A stretch of 59,143 bases of DNA from Gammaproteobacteria bacterium (GTDB lineage Bacteria; Pseudomonadota; Gammaproteobacteria; Steroidobacterales; Woeseiaceae): the NCBI GenBank assembly GCA_029884165.1, contig JAOUIH010000013.1, positions 1 through 59,143 on the forward strand. The letters run 5' to 3'. Each line of letters begins with the position of its first letter. Positions within the stretch are counted from its first letter, which is position 1. The notes beneath the pieces are model-generated. The model made no database searches. It was not told the DNA's origin and saw only the letters and a list, made by a program, of their open reading frames with translations. This document shows positions 46,912-56,386 of the stretch, one piece after another. The position numbers and the translations under genes were made by a program.

Positions 46912-48482
46912 GCGACAGGAAGCGTTTGGTGGGAGCGGTGGCGACGATGCTGCTGGCCTGCGGATGGAGCACCGGGTCGCTCGCCGACGAGCGATTTCCC
47001 GCCGAGGAGGCGGGGATCGCCGAGGTTCACGCGGCCATGCGTGCGGGCGACATCACGGCCCGCTCGCTCGTCGAGCACTACCTGCGGCGCATCGAGGCCT
47101 ATGACAAGCACGGGCCGGCGATCAACGCGATCATCACGCTCAATCCTCGTGCGCTCGAGCGGGCCGACGAACTCGACCGGCGGTTCGCCGAAGCGGGATT
47201 GACGGGTCCGCTGCACGGCATCCCGGTCATCGTAAAGGACAATTACGATACCGCCGACATGCCCACCAGCGCAGGCTCCCTGTCGCTCAAGGACTCGATT
47301 CCGCCGGATGACGCCTGGCAGGTTCGCAAACTGCGTGCAGCGGGCGCCATCATCATCGCGAAATCGAACATGTACGAATTCGCGTTCTCGCCTTTCGAGA
47401 CAGTGGGTTCCAGGTTGCCGGGCCATACCCGCAATCCCTACGCGCTCAATCGTGTGCCAGCAGGATCGAGCGGAGGCACCGCGGCGTCGATCGCTGCCGG
47501 CTTCGCCGTGGTCGGTCTCGGCACGGACACCGGTAATTCGATACGCGGCCCGTCTTCGCACAACGCGCTCGTCGGCATACGGTCAACACTCGGGCTGACC
47601 AGCCGCGACGGAATCGTACCGCTCTATCTCGATCACGACGTCGGCGGGCCGATGGCGCGGAACGTTGCGGACGCGGCGCTCGTACTGGACGTGATCGCGG
47701 GCTACGACCCGGCGGACCCGGTCACGGAGGCCGCGCGTGATCGCGCACGCGACAGTTACGTTTCGCATCTCGATCCGAATGGCCTCAGGGGCGCACGCAT
47801 CGGCGTACTGCGCCAGCTCTCGAACCGTAAGGGCGCAGATCCCGAGGTGCTGCAACGCTTCTCCCGGGCGCTCGACGACCTGCGCGCGGCCGGGGCGACG
47901 GTGATCGACCCGCTCGCGCTCGCGGAACTGGATGGGCTCGTGCCGCCGGTCGAGGGCGAGCAGCTGACCGTCTGGTGCCCGCGGTTTCGTTACGACCTCG
48001 AGGCCTATCTCGCGGCGCTGGGCGAGCGCGCGCCGGTGCGCACGCTGGAGGCGATCATCGCGTCCGGCCAGTACCACCCGCAGCTCGAGGCTGATCTCCG
48101 GTATTTCCAGGAGCAGGCGCCACCCGCGGACAACGAGACCTGCGCGCAGGCCGAACTCGGCCGCGCACGCCTGCGCGACGCCGTGCGCGCGCTGTTGGCT
48201 GAACATAATCTCGATGCGCTCGCGTATCCGACCTGGAGCAATCCGCCGCGGCTCATCGGCGACCTCAACACGCCGCATGGCGACAACAGCCAGCACGTCT
48301 CGCCGCATACCGGCTTCCCGGCCATCACCGTGCCGATGGGCTACGTGCAGGACGGGCTCCCGGTCGGCCTGCAGTTCGTCGGCGACGCGTTCAGCGAGGG
48401 CCGGCTGATCGCACTCGCGTATGCCTACGAGCAGTCGACGCGGCACCGCCGCTCGCCGCCGAGCGCTCCGCCGCTCGACTGA
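46908..48482 (+). CDS. Secreted amidase-signature hydrolase
   Basis: A 524-residue amidase with a signal peptide (about 1-26). Catalytic lysine 110 is in GIPVIVKDNYDT, the cis-serine in GSSGGTAASIAAG (186-198), and the nucleophile serine 211 in GTDTGNSIRGP (more often GGSIR). HTGFPAITVPMG and GLPVGLQFVGDAFSEG are C-terminal family blocks. It should hydrolyse an amide in the periplasm; the substrate is unknown. It is coupled to the small membrane-protein gene. Confidence 0.9.
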   Translation: MSDRKRLVGAVATMLLACGWSTGSLADERFPAEEAGIAEVHAAMRAGDITARSLVEHYLRRIEAYDKHGPAINAIITLNPRALERADELDRRFAEAGLTGPLHGIPVIVKDNYDTADMPTSAGSLSLKDSIPPDDAWQVRKLRAAGAIIIAKSNMYEFAFSPFETVGSRLPGHTRNPYALNRVPAGSSGGTAASIAAGFAVVGLGTDTGNSIRGPSSHNALVGIRSTLGLTSRDGIVPLYLDHDVGGPMARNVADAALVLDVIAGYDPADPVTEAARDRARDSYVSHLDPNGLRGARIGVLRQLSNRKGADPEVLQRFSRALDDLRAAGATVIDPLALAELDGLVPPVEGEQLTVWCPRFRYDLEAYLAALGERAPVRTLEAIIASGQYHPQLEADLRYFQEQAPPADNETCAQAELGRARLRDAVRALLAEHNLDALAYPTWSNPPRLIGDLNTPHGDNSQHVSPHTGFPAITVPMGYVQDGLPVGLQFVGDAFSEGRLIALAYAYEQSTRHRRSPPSAPPLD

Positions 48483-48507
48483 GCCGACTGTCGCAATCCG
48501 GGGACAA

Positions 48508-48538
48508 TTGACAGGGCGCAGCAGGGCTGCGTTACCAT
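48508..48538 (+). promoter_or_regulatory. Candidate promoter of the 65-residue protein gene
   Basis: A consensus -35 TTGACA (48508-48513) is followed after 19 bases by TACCAT (48533-48538). The spacing is long, and the -10 matches four positions. Confidence 0.35.
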
Positions 48539-48619
48539 GGTCCTGCGAGCACAACAATCAACGAGAACGGGCGCGCGACAACACGGTTCAGCCGGGGCGC
48601 GACGTCCGATGAGAGAGCG

Positions 48620-48817
48620 ATGTTTTTCCGGAGACCAAAACCGAAGCGTGAAGCACGGCGCGTCGTGATCGGCGCGCCCCTGAGGCGGCGGCCTGTCCGG
48701 GTGGACCAGGCCGAGGTCGAGATCGTCCATTCGAAGTTGCAGGCCTCGGAGCCCCTGCTGCTGGAGGACGACAAGGCCCTCGGCTTCGACCCCTACAACA
48801 GCAAGGACAAGTCCTGA
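48620..48817 (+). CDS. Small hypothetical protein, 65 residues
   Basis: A basic N-terminal half (FFRRPKPKREARR...RRRPVRVDQAE) and an acidic C-terminal half ending GFDPYNSKDKS. A GAGAGAG site precedes the ATG and a TTGACA promoter candidate lies about 110 bases upstream. It converges with fdsA. It is not a FdsD homologue I can recognise. Function unknown. Confidence 0.6.
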   Translation: MFFRRPKPKREARRVVIGAPLRRRPVRVDQAEVEIVHSKLQASEPLLLEDDKALGFDPYNSKDKS

Positions 48818-48835
48818 GCCATCCGGTGTTGCCGG

Positions 48836-51670
48836 TTACATAGGCTCTGCGAGTTTTTCCTGTTCCTTCGAGCGTTCCTCGAAGCGCTGCTGCCATTCCG
48901 AGCGGTGCACCGCCGGCGCGACCTGCACGGCTGTCACCTTGTACTCGGGGCAGTTCGTCGCCCAGTCGCTGTACTCGGTCGTTACGACGTTCGCACCGGT
49001 TTCCGGGTTGTGGAAGGTCGTGTAGACGACACCCGGCTGGACCCGCTCGGTGATTTTCGCCGTCAGCGTGATCTCGCCCTTGCGGCTCGCCAGCGAGACG
49101 CGTTCGCCGTCCCTGATGCCGCGCGTCTCCGCATCGTGCGGGTGTATTTCCAACAGGTCTTCGCCATACCAGACGACATTGGGCGTACGGCGCGTCTGCG
49201 CGCCGACGTTGTACTGTGACAGGATCCGGCCGGTGGTGAGCAACAGCGGAAACTTGCGATTCGTACGCTCCTCGGTCGGCACGAATTCCGTCTCGACGAA
49301 CAGGCCCTTGCCGCGGACGAAGCCGCCGACGTGCATGATCGGCGTGCCCATTGGCGCCTGCTCGTTACACGGCCACTGTACGCTGCCGACGCGGTCGAGG
49401 AACTCGAAGGACACGCCGGCGAACGTCGGCGTGAGCGCCGCGATCTCGTCCATGATCTCCGCCTCGGACGCGTAGTTCATCGGGTAGCCCATGGCCTGCG
49501 CGAGGTCCTGGGTGATCTGCCACTCGGGCTTGCCCTGGCGCGGTTTCATGACCGGGCGGACGCGATTGATCCGCCGCTCGGCATTGATGAACGTGCCGTC
49601 CTTCTCGAGGAACGACGTGCCGGGCAGGAATACGTGGGCGAACTTGGCAGTCTCGTTCAGGAACAGGTCCTGCACGACGACACATTCCATGTTCGATAGC
49701 GCCGCCTCGACGTGCAGCGTGTTCGGGTCGGACTGCGCCAGGTCCTCGCCCTGGATGTACATGCCCTTGAACTGGCCGCCGACGGCGGCGTCGAACATGT
49801 TCGGTATCCGGAAGCCGGGTTCTCCGTCGAGTTCTACACCCCAGTGTTTCGAGAAGGCCGCGCGGACCGCGTCGTCGGTGATCGGGCGATAGCCCGCGAG
49901 CTCGTGCGGGAACGAGCCCATGTCGCAGGAGCCCTGCACGTTGTTCTGGCCGCGCAGCGGGTTCACGCCGCAGCCCGAGTAGCCGATGTTGCCGGTGGCC
50001 ATCGCGAGGTTGGCCATGCCCATGACCATCGTCGAGCCCTGGCTGTGCTCCGTGACGCCGAGGCCGTAGTAGATGGCCGCGCGCTCGGCGCCGCCGTACA
50101 GGCGCGCCGCGGCGCGAATTGTTGCCGCGGGCACACCCGAGATCTGCTCGACGGCTTCGGGAGAGTTCTCCGGCCTGAGGATCATGGTCTTCCAGGCCTC
50201 GAACGATTCCAGGTCACAGCGCTCCCGCACGTAGTCCTCCCGGACCATGCCCTCGCTGACGATCACGTGCGCCAACGCATTGATTACCGGTACGTTGGTG
50301 CCTGGCAGCAGCGGCAGGTGATAATCGGCCTCGATGCGCGCGCTGCGCACGAGATCGATGCGGCGCGGGTCCATTACGATCAGCCTGGCGCCCTCACGCA
50401 GCCGGCGCTTCATCTGTGAGGCGAAAACCGGGTGTCCCTCGGTCGGGTTTGCGCCGATGACAATAATGACATCGGCATCCATGACGCTTTCGAAGGGCTG
50501 CGTGCCCGCCGAAGTGCCGAGGGTCTGTTTCAGTCCGTAGCCGGTCGGCGAATGGCAGACGCGGGCGCAGGTGTCCACGTTATTGTTGCGGAAGCTCGTG
50601 CGTACCAGCTTCTGCACGACGAACACTTCTTCGTTCGTGCAGCGCGAGGACGTAATGCCGCCGATCGACTTGCGACCGTACTTCGCCTGGATTTCCTTGA
50701 AGCGGCGAGCCGTAAAGCCGATAGCCTCTTCCCAGCCGACCGCCCGCCATGGTTCGCTGATGCTGTCGCGGATCATCGGCGTCAGGACGCGATCGGGATG
50801 CGTGGAGTAGCCCCAGGCGAAGCGGCCCTTGACGCAGCTGTGGCCCTTGTTCGCCTGGCCGTCCTTCCACGGCGTCATCCGGACGACCTGGTCGCCCTTC
50901 ATCTCTGCCTGGAACGAACAACCGACACCGCAGTAGGCGCAGGTCGTCAGGACCTTGTGGTCCGGCTGGCCGTTGTCGATGATCGACTTTTCCATCAGCG
51001 TCGCCGTCGGGCAGGCCTGCACACAGGCGCCGCAGGAGACACACTCGGAGTCGAGGAACGAGTCGCTCATGCTCGCGGAAACCTTCGATTCGAAGCCTCG
51101 GCCCTCGATCGTCAGTGCCAGCGTGCCCTGGACTTCGTCGCAGGCGCGGACGCAGCGCGAGCAGACGATGCACTTGCTCGGATCGAAGCTGAAATACGGA
51201 TTGCTGGAATCGATCTCGGCATCGAGGTGATTTTCGCCAGCGAAACCGTAACGAACCTCTCGCAGGCCGACCGCGCCGGCCATGTCCTGCAGCTCGCAGT
51301 CGCCATTCGCGGAACAGGTCAGGCAATCGAGCGGGTGGTCGGAGATATAGAGCTCCATCACGTTACGCCTGAGCTTCGCAAGCTGGCTGCTCTGCGTGCG
51401 GATCTTCATGCCTTCACTGACCTTCGTCGTGCAGGAGGCCGGATAGCCCTTCATCCCGTCTATCTCGACGAGACAGAGGCGGCACGAGCCGAACGGCTTC
51501 AGGCTGTCGGTCGCGCAGAGTTTCGGTATGTCGACACCTACTTCGCGCGCCGCGCGCAGCACCGAGGTGCCGGTCCTGACGGTCGTCTCGCGGCCGTCGA
51601 TCTCGACGCGCACGGTGTCCGCCGACGTGCTCGCCGGCGTTCCCAGGTCGTGCTGTCGCGTTGGATTCAT
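48836..51670 (-). CDS. fdsA: NAD-dependent formate dehydrogenase, molybdenum catalytic subunit
   Basis: A 944-residue alpha subunit, oxidising formate to CO2. Cofactor sites in order: 2Fe-2S C52, C63, C66, C80; His-Cys 4Fe-4S H112, C116, C119, C125; two 4Fe-4S C167-C177 and C210-C220; NarG-type 4Fe-4S C244, C247, C251, C279; then the Mo-bis-MGD domains with Mo ligand C372 and catalytic H373 in CARVCHSPTGYG. The Mo ligand is cysteine, not selenocysteine. A GGGAGGAAAG site precedes the ATG, which overlaps the fdsB stop. No FdsD-like gene follows it. Confidence 0.95.
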   Translation of the reverse strand: MNPTRQHDLGTPASTSADTVRVEIDGRETTVRTGTSVLRAAREVGVDIPKLCATDSLKPFGSCRLCLVEIDGMKGYPASCTTKVSEGMKIRTQSSQLAKLRRNVMELYISDHPLDCLTCSANGDCELQDMAGAVGLREVRYGFAGENHLDAEIDSSNPYFSFDPSKCIVCSRCVRACDEVQGTLALTIEGRGFESKVSASMSDSFLDSECVSCGACVQACPTATLMEKSIIDNGQPDHKVLTTCAYCGVGCSFQAEMKGDQVVRMTPWKDGQANKGHSCVKGRFAWGYSTHPDRVLTPMIRDSISEPWRAVGWEEAIGFTARRFKEIQAKYGRKSIGGITSSRCTNEEVFVVQKLVRTSFRNNNVDTCARVCHSPTGYGLKQTLGTSAGTQPFESVMDADVIIVIGANPTEGHPVFASQMKRRLREGARLIVMDPRRIDLVRSARIEADYHLPLLPGTNVPVINALAHVIVSEGMVREDYVRERCDLESFEAWKTMILRPENSPEAVEQISGVPAATIRAAARLYGGAERAAIYYGLGVTEHSQGSTMVMGMANLAMATGNIGYSGCGVNPLRGQNNVQGSCDMGSFPHELAGYRPITDDAVRAAFSKHWGVELDGEPGFRIPNMFDAAVGGQFKGMYIQGEDLAQSDPNTLHVEAALSNMECVVVQDLFLNETAKFAHVFLPGTSFLEKDGTFINAERRINRVRPVMKPRQGKPEWQITQDLAQAMGYPMNYASEAEIMDEIAALTPTFAGVSFEFLDRVGSVQWPCNEQAPMGTPIMHVGGFVRGKGLFVETEFVPTEERTNRKFPLLLTTGRILSQYNVGAQTRRTPNVVWYGEDLLEIHPHDAETRGIRDGERVSLASRKGEITLTAKITERVQPGVVYTTFHNPETGANVVTTEYSDWATNCPEYKVTAVQVAPAVHRSEWQQRFEERSKEQEKLAEPM

Positions 51671-53226
51671 CGCTTTCCTCCCGACCGGGGCTCGAAGTCC
51701 CCGGGAAAGTGCTTCAATGCGGATTTGACCGGGTAGGGGGTCAACCCTCCCATGGCACATAGCGAACCCTGGACCATCGTCTCGCAGAGTTCGTCGAGTA
51801 ATTCGAGGTTGGCGGCGCGATCCTGGTTCCCGAGAATGCGATCGATGACCTCGACGCCACGGACCGACCCGATGCGGCAGGGCGTGCACTTGCCGCAGGA
51901 CTCGACCGAGCAAAACTCCATCGCGAACCGCGCCTGGGCCGCCATGTCGACCGTGTCGTCGAACACGACTATGCCGCCGTGGCCGATCATGCCGCCGGCG
52001 GCGGCGAACGCTTCGTAGTCGAGCGGCGTGTCCAGCAGGCTGTCCGGCAGGTAAGCGCCGAGCGGACCGCCGACCTGGACCGCACGGACCGGGCGTCCCG
52101 AAGCCGTGCCGCCGCCCCAGTCCTCGATCAGCGACCGGAGTGTCGCGCCGAAAGGTATCTCGACGAGACCGCCGCGCTTCACGTTGCCCGCCAGCTGGAA
52201 GGCGAGCGTGCCCTTCGAGCGGCCGCTGCCGAGCGCCGCGTAGGCTGCGCCGCCCAGTCGAACGATGTCGGGTACCGATGCCAGCGTCACGACGTTGTTT
52301 ACGACCGTCGGTTTGCCGAACAGGCCCTCGAGCGCCGGCAGGGGCGGCTTGTAGCGGATCAGTCCGGCCTTGCCCTCCAGGCTCTCGAGCATCGCCGTTT
52401 CCTCGCCACAGACATAGGAGCCCGCGCCGAGATGCAGCTCGATGTCGAAGTCGAAGCCGCTGTCCCTGACATTGGTGCCGAGCCAGCCGTGCTCGCGAGC
52501 GTTCGCGATGGCTTGCCCGAGGATGCGGCGTGCGAGCGGGTATTCGGAGCGCAGATAGATGTAGCCCTTGTGCGCGCCGACGGTGTATCCCGCTATCAGC
52601 ATGCCCTCGATCAGCGTGTACGGATCGCCTTCCATCAGGATGCGATCGGAGAACGTGCCGCTGTCGCCCTCATCGGCGTTGCAGGCGATGTACTTCCGGT
52701 CGGCCGTCGCTGCGGCTACCGTGCGCCACTTGATCCCGGCCGGAAAGCCGGCGCCGCCGCGGCCCCGCAGCCCGGATTCGATGACGTGCTCGAGGACGGC
52801 GGACGGACCGAGCTCGAAGGCGCGCCCGATGCCCTCGAAGCCGCCCGCGGCGCGGTAAGCGTCCATCGATAGCGGGTCGTCGATACCGACCCGGCGAAAC
52901 GTCCAGCGCTGCTGCGTCGCCAGGTACGGAATCTTCTCGGCGGGCCCGAGCGACAGGGCATGTGTGCCGCCCTCGAACAGGCCGGCAGCGACCAGGCCGT
53001 CCACGTCTTCCGGGGCGACGGGTCCGTAGGCCGTTCGCGTGCCGCCGGTCTCGACTTCGACGAGCGGCTCCAGCCAGGACAGGCCGCGCGAACCGTTGCG
53101 AACGAGTTCGACGGCCATGCCGTGATTCCGCTGCGCGGCGCTCTCGAGCGCGACCGCGACCTCGTCGGCGCCGAGCGATACGGCGGCGGTCTCTCGCGGC
53201 ACGAATACGCGGACGCTGCGGCTCAT
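51667..53226 (-). CDS. fdsB: Formate dehydrogenase NAD/FMN subunit (NuoF-like)
   Basis: A 519-residue beta subunit that passes electrons from the Fe-S chain to NAD+. An N-terminal thioredoxin-like part (about 1-100) precedes the NuoF core: FMN site GLRGRGGAGFPAG, NAD site GAGSYVCGEETAMLESLEGK, and the 4Fe-4S motif ESCGKCTPCRIG with a distal cysteine. The start at 53226 lies 1 base after the fdsG stop; a longer frame to 53274 overlaps fdsG and is rejected. Confidence 0.94.
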   Translation of the reverse strand: MSRSVRVFVPRETAAVSLGADEVAVALESAAQRNHGMAVELVRNGSRGLSWLEPLVEVETGGTRTAYGPVAPEDVDGLVAAGLFEGGTHALSLGPAEKIPYLATQQRWTFRRVGIDDPLSMDAYRAAGGFEGIGRAFELGPSAVLEHVIESGLRGRGGAGFPAGIKWRTVAAATADRKYIACNADEGDSGTFSDRILMEGDPYTLIEGMLIAGYTVGAHKGYIYLRSEYPLARRILGQAIANAREHGWLGTNVRDSGFDFDIELHLGAGSYVCGEETAMLESLEGKAGLIRYKPPLPALEGLFGKPTVVNNVVTLASVPDIVRLGGAAYAALGSGRSKGTLAFQLAGNVKRGGLVEIPFGATLRSLIEDWGGGTASGRPVRAVQVGGPLGAYLPDSLLDTPLDYEAFAAAGGMIGHGGIVVFDDTVDMAAQARFAMEFCSVESCGKCTPCRIGSVRGVEVIDRILGNQDRAANLELLDELCETMVQGSLCAMGGLTPYPVKSALKHFPGDFEPRSGGKR

Positions 53227-53227
53227 G

Positions 53228-53698
53228 TCACGCGTCCTCCGTGCTGGCGAGCAGGCGATCGAAGCATGCAGCATCGACCCGCCCGTACACGCGTTGGTTG
53301 ATCATCACGGCCGGCGAACAGGCGCAATTGCCCAGGCAGTACACCGGTTCGAGCGTGACGCTGCCGTCGCTCGCCGTATCCTTCACTTTTAGCCCGAGCT
53401 TCTTCTCCGCGTAGGCGGTCAGCTCGCGCGAGCCCATCGCCTGGCATGCCTCCGCCTGGCAAATCTTGACGACCACCTTGCCGGCGGGCTGCCGCCGGAA
53501 GTCGTGATAGAAACTGACGACCCCGTGCACGTCGGCGCGCGACAGGTTCAGCTCGTCGGCGATCTGCCGGACTGCTTCGTCGCTTATAAATGAGTAGCGC
53601 TCGAGGAAGCCGTGCAGTATCTGCACCAGCATCTCGGGTTTCGCGCCGTGCTGCGCGATGATCTCGGAGGCGATTGCCTTGTCGTAACGAATGGTCAT
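53228..53698 (-). CDS. fdsG: Formate dehydrogenase 2Fe-2S subunit (NuoE-like)
   Basis: A 156-residue gamma subunit with a thioredoxin-like 2Fe-2S fold: ligands C80 and C85 (VKICQAEAC) and C121 and C125 (YCLGNCAC). VHGVVSFYHDFR is the usual NuoE/FdsG segment. It overlaps fdhD by 4 bases. Confidence 0.94.
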   Translation of the reverse strand: MTIRYDKAIASEIIAQHGAKPEMLVQILHGFLERYSFISDEAVRQIADELNLSRADVHGVVSFYHDFRRQPAGKVVVKICQAEACQAMGSRELTAYAEKKLGLKVKDTASDGSVTLEPVYCLGNCACSPAVMINQRVYGRVDAACFDRLLASTEDA

Positions 53699-54540
53699 TC
53701 TCGAATGCTTAGCCGGCCGGCGCCGGAATAGATGTTGAAATTGCCCTGCCGCAGGAATCCGACGAGCGTCATGCCGAACTCTCGCGCCAGCCGTACGGCA
53801 AGGCTCGACGGTGCGCTGACTGCGGCCAGCAGCGGCATGCCGGCGGCAAGCGTCTTCTGGGTCAGCTCGAAACTCGCCCGGCCCGACACGATCAGGCCCA
53901 GGTCGCCCGCCGGAAGTCGGTCCGCCGCCAGCAGCGCACCCACGACCTTGTCTACCGCATTGTGACGGCCGACGTCCTCCCGCACAACGATGATGGTCCC
54001 GCCCTGGTCGAAGGCCGCGGCGGCATGCAGCCCGCCGGTCCGGTCGAAAACCTGCTGCGCGTCACGGAGCCGCCCCGGCATCGATGCCAGCACGCCGTGC
54101 GACAGGCTGAACTCGCCGCCCGGGCGGTCGACGGCTACCTGCAGTGCCTCGATGGAGGCCTTGCCGCAAACCCCGCAACTGGAGGTCGTATAGAAGTGGC
54201 GCGTCAGGGCGTCGAGATCGACAGTTACCGCCGGATCCAGTTCGACGCGTATCGTATTCCGGTGGCCGGACTCGGGGTCGGGCGCGCCGGCGGCCTCGGC
54301 GGATACCACATCCGCGGCGCGCCGGATGACTCGCTCGGTAAACAGGAAGCCGAGCGCGAGGTCGACGTCGTGGCCCGGGGTCCGCATCGTCACGGCAATG
54401 CTCCGCGCTGCCGCCCCGGTGGCCGTCGCCGAGCACAGCTGGATCTCGAGGGGTTCCTCGACGGCGACCAGGTCGGACTGCGGCTGCCGCCGCTCGTCCT
54501 GCACCCTGTCTATGTCTATTGCCAGGCTGGAGCCAGTCAT
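53695..54540 (-). CDS. fdhD: Formate dehydrogenase sulfurtransferase FdhD
   Basis: A 281-residue FdhD/FdsC: transfers sulfur from a cysteine desulfurase to the molybdenum cofactor, needed for active formate dehydrogenase. CxxC motif C122-C125 in TSSCGVCGKAS; REDVGRHNAVDKVVG and SGRASFELTQKTLAAGMPLLAAVSAPSSLA are conserved. The ATG at 54540 is chosen; the longer frame enters the AT-rich promoter region. It is the first gene of the operon, unlike Ralstonia-type clusters, where it is last. Confidence 0.94.
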   Translation of the reverse strand: MTGSSLAIDIDRVQDERRQPQSDLVAVEEPLEIQLCSATATGAAARSIAVTMRTPGHDVDLALGFLFTERVIRRAADVVSAEAAGAPDPESGHRNTIRVELDPAVTVDLDALTRHFYTTSSCGVCGKASIEALQVAVDRPGGEFSLSHGVLASMPGRLRDAQQVFDRTGGLHAAAAFDQGGTIIVVREDVGRHNAVDKVVGALLAADRLPAGDLGLIVSGRASFELTQKTLAAGMPLLAAVSAPSSLAVRLAREFGMTLVGFLRQGNFNIYSGAGRLSIRE

Positions 54541-54633
54541 CTGCCGAGTTGCCGTTCGCTTCAGGGGGGTGGAAGTATATATCAGCGCCGCCTGCCGCAG
54601 CGCGAGACATTGATTATTAAGTGAAAAATCCAA

Positions 54634-56124
54634 TCAGGGCGGGTCGTCCGGCGGGCCCGCCTGCAAGCGGTCGCGGTAGGTCGCGGCAGGGTTGCGGGCC
54701 GTGATGGCATCCCGGAGCCAGGCGAGTTCCGCCTCGTCCCGCAGGACGACGCGGCCGTCGACGACGTCGATGCCCAGCCGACCGAACACCGGGTCGAGTT
54801 CGGGAAAGCCCGGCGCATCGGCATGCGCTTCGTATAGCGGCAACAGGACCGGTACGCCGAGCAGTGAATCGAGCGTCCGGAACAACTCCGGGCCGGACCA
54901 GATCTCGCTCGAGGGCAGGCAGCAGGATTGGAGCCCGGCGAGGGCGACATCTAGGCTCAGTTCCCCGCCGGTACGCGCCCGCAGTTCGACGTCGGCGAGC
55001 AGGGCCAGTGCGGCACCGCTCCAGTACACCTTCATCAGCGCCGCACGCTTGCCGCCGGCGGCGGCCGCGTTCGGCGACAGCTCGGGCCGGGACTGTCGAC
55101 CGCGCTCGAGGCCGGCATGGATCTTTTGCCACGCCTCCAGGGGCTGGTAGCCGCCGGCACGGGCGAGCAGCACGTTCTGGTAGTACTGGGCGAAGCCTTC
55201 GGATATCCACCGGTCGCTGCTACCGAGATAAGGCAGCATCAGGTGGCTGAATTCGTGCGTCGCAGTCCAGTCGGCGAGGTAGTCGGCCAGCGCCCGGCGC
55301 TGGTCCACGAACAATTCGACGATCTCGCCGCCATCACGAGCGACGCGCCCGAAGGGCACGGCGGATTTCCCGCCGCGGGCGGCGCCCACCGGTATGACGA
55401 CAACCTGCGGCGCCGGGTTCGGGAAGCGGCCGTAGGCCAGCGTCACGTCCGTGGCCGTCGCCACGAGCCATGCCAGGATCGAAGCGGAGTCCAGCGCTGG
55501 TTCGGCGCGCAACAGCGACACGCGGAGCCGCGCACCCGGCACCTCCAGCACGTGCTGGTCGAAGGCGCCGAATACGGCCGGCGCGTCGGCGCTCTCCGGC
55601 GTGCGCGCCAGCAGGTACGCGTCGGCGTTGCCGGGATCGCGCGGCCACGGCAGTGCCACGCGCAGGCCGTCCGGCAGGTCGAAGCGAAGTCGAAGTGTCG
55701 TCTCCGCCCCGAGGTCGGGACGCCATAGCCAGACGGACGGGGCCACGATCCGGTTGCCCGGGGCGAGGCCCCGGTTGCGCCGCTCCTCGCGCGCGGCACG
55801 CGCCAGGTCGACCGTGTAGCGCAGGCAGTCGAAACTCGAATCCGGCAGCTCGATGCGGCGCCCGCCGATGCGCAACGGCCGGCCGTCACAGGTCGCGGCG
55901 TCGATCAGCACCGTGGCAGCAAGCGGCGAGCGCGCCAGCAGCCGGCGTTGCGGTCCGGCGAATCGTGCCTCGGCTTCGAGACGCGCCAGCCCGGCGTCCA
56001 CCGCTACCCGGTATTCGTGCTGCCGGTCCGTCGCATGGGCCCCGGCACAGGCAAACAGCAGGGCGATCCCCGCCCGGCAGGACGCGTGGAGTATTTTCTC
56101 GGGGCATGGCCTGGTCCTGTCCAT
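54634..56124 (-). CDS. Secreted gluzincin-type metallopeptidase-like protein
   Basis: A 496-residue protein with a leader (about 1-31, ending AHA). The zinc site is ATHEFSHLMLPYL (H290, E291, H294) with a third ligand probably E309 in WISEGFAQYYQ, an HExxH-x14-E pattern of MA-clan (M1/M61-like) peptidases. A beta-rich N-terminal domain (about 35-210) precedes it. The specific family and substrate are unknown. The start at 56124 is uncertain; 56163 is an alternative, and neither has a good site. It is upstream of fdhD on the same strand, 93 bases away. Confidence 0.75.
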   Translation of the reverse strand: MDRTRPCPEKILHASCRAGIALLFACAGAHATDRQHEYRVAVDAGLARLEAEARFAGPQRRLLARSPLAATVLIDAATCDGRPLRIGGRRIELPDSSFDCLRYTVDLARAAREERRNRGLAPGNRIVAPSVWLWRPDLGAETTLRLRFDLPDGLRVALPWPRDPGNADAYLLARTPESADAPAVFGAFDQHVLEVPGARLRVSLLRAEPALDSASILAWLVATATDVTLAYGRFPNPAPQVVVIPVGAARGGKSAVPFGRVARDGGEIVELFVDQRRALADYLADWTATHEFSHLMLPYLGSSDRWISEGFAQYYQNVLLARAGGYQPLEAWQKIHAGLERGRQSRPELSPNAAAAGGKRAALMKVYWSGAALALLADVELRARTGGELSLDVALAGLQSCCLPSSEIWSGPELFRTLDSLLGVPVLLPLYEAHADAPGFPELDPVFGRLGIDVVDGRVVLRDEAELAWLRDAITARNPAATYRDRLQAGPPDDPP

Positions 56125-56290
56125 CAGCAGGCTACTGACCTCGCGGGACGGCGGGCATTGCATGCGATCGTGCGGTCTGCACGCCGGGCATTGGTGCTGT
56201 CAACTGCGGTTCTCCGTTATGCCTGCGTTCAGGTTCGCTGTGTCATACTCGCGCCGGTTTTCGATGCCGACATGCGTGCCCGAGTGAAAA

Positions 56291-56305
56291 TGCGAACCAT
56301 TCGCA
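56291..56305. promoter_or_regulatory. Palindrome upstream of the HiPIP gene
   Basis: TGCGAA-CCA-TTCGCA is a perfect 6+3+6 inverted repeat in the divergent region between the peptidase and HiPIP genes. It is a possible operator; no other support. Confidence 0.3.
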
Positions 56306-56386
56306 ACAACCGAAAGCCAGGCCATTTGTATTAACATACGCGACGCCCCGCAGGGGTTCGACACGATGAAAAACGAAGGAGTTACC

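Noticed and set aside
50553..50567. Possible selenocysteine in the formate dehydrogenase active site
   Set aside because: The Mo-ligand codon reads as cysteine (CARVCHSP) and there is no in-frame UGA.
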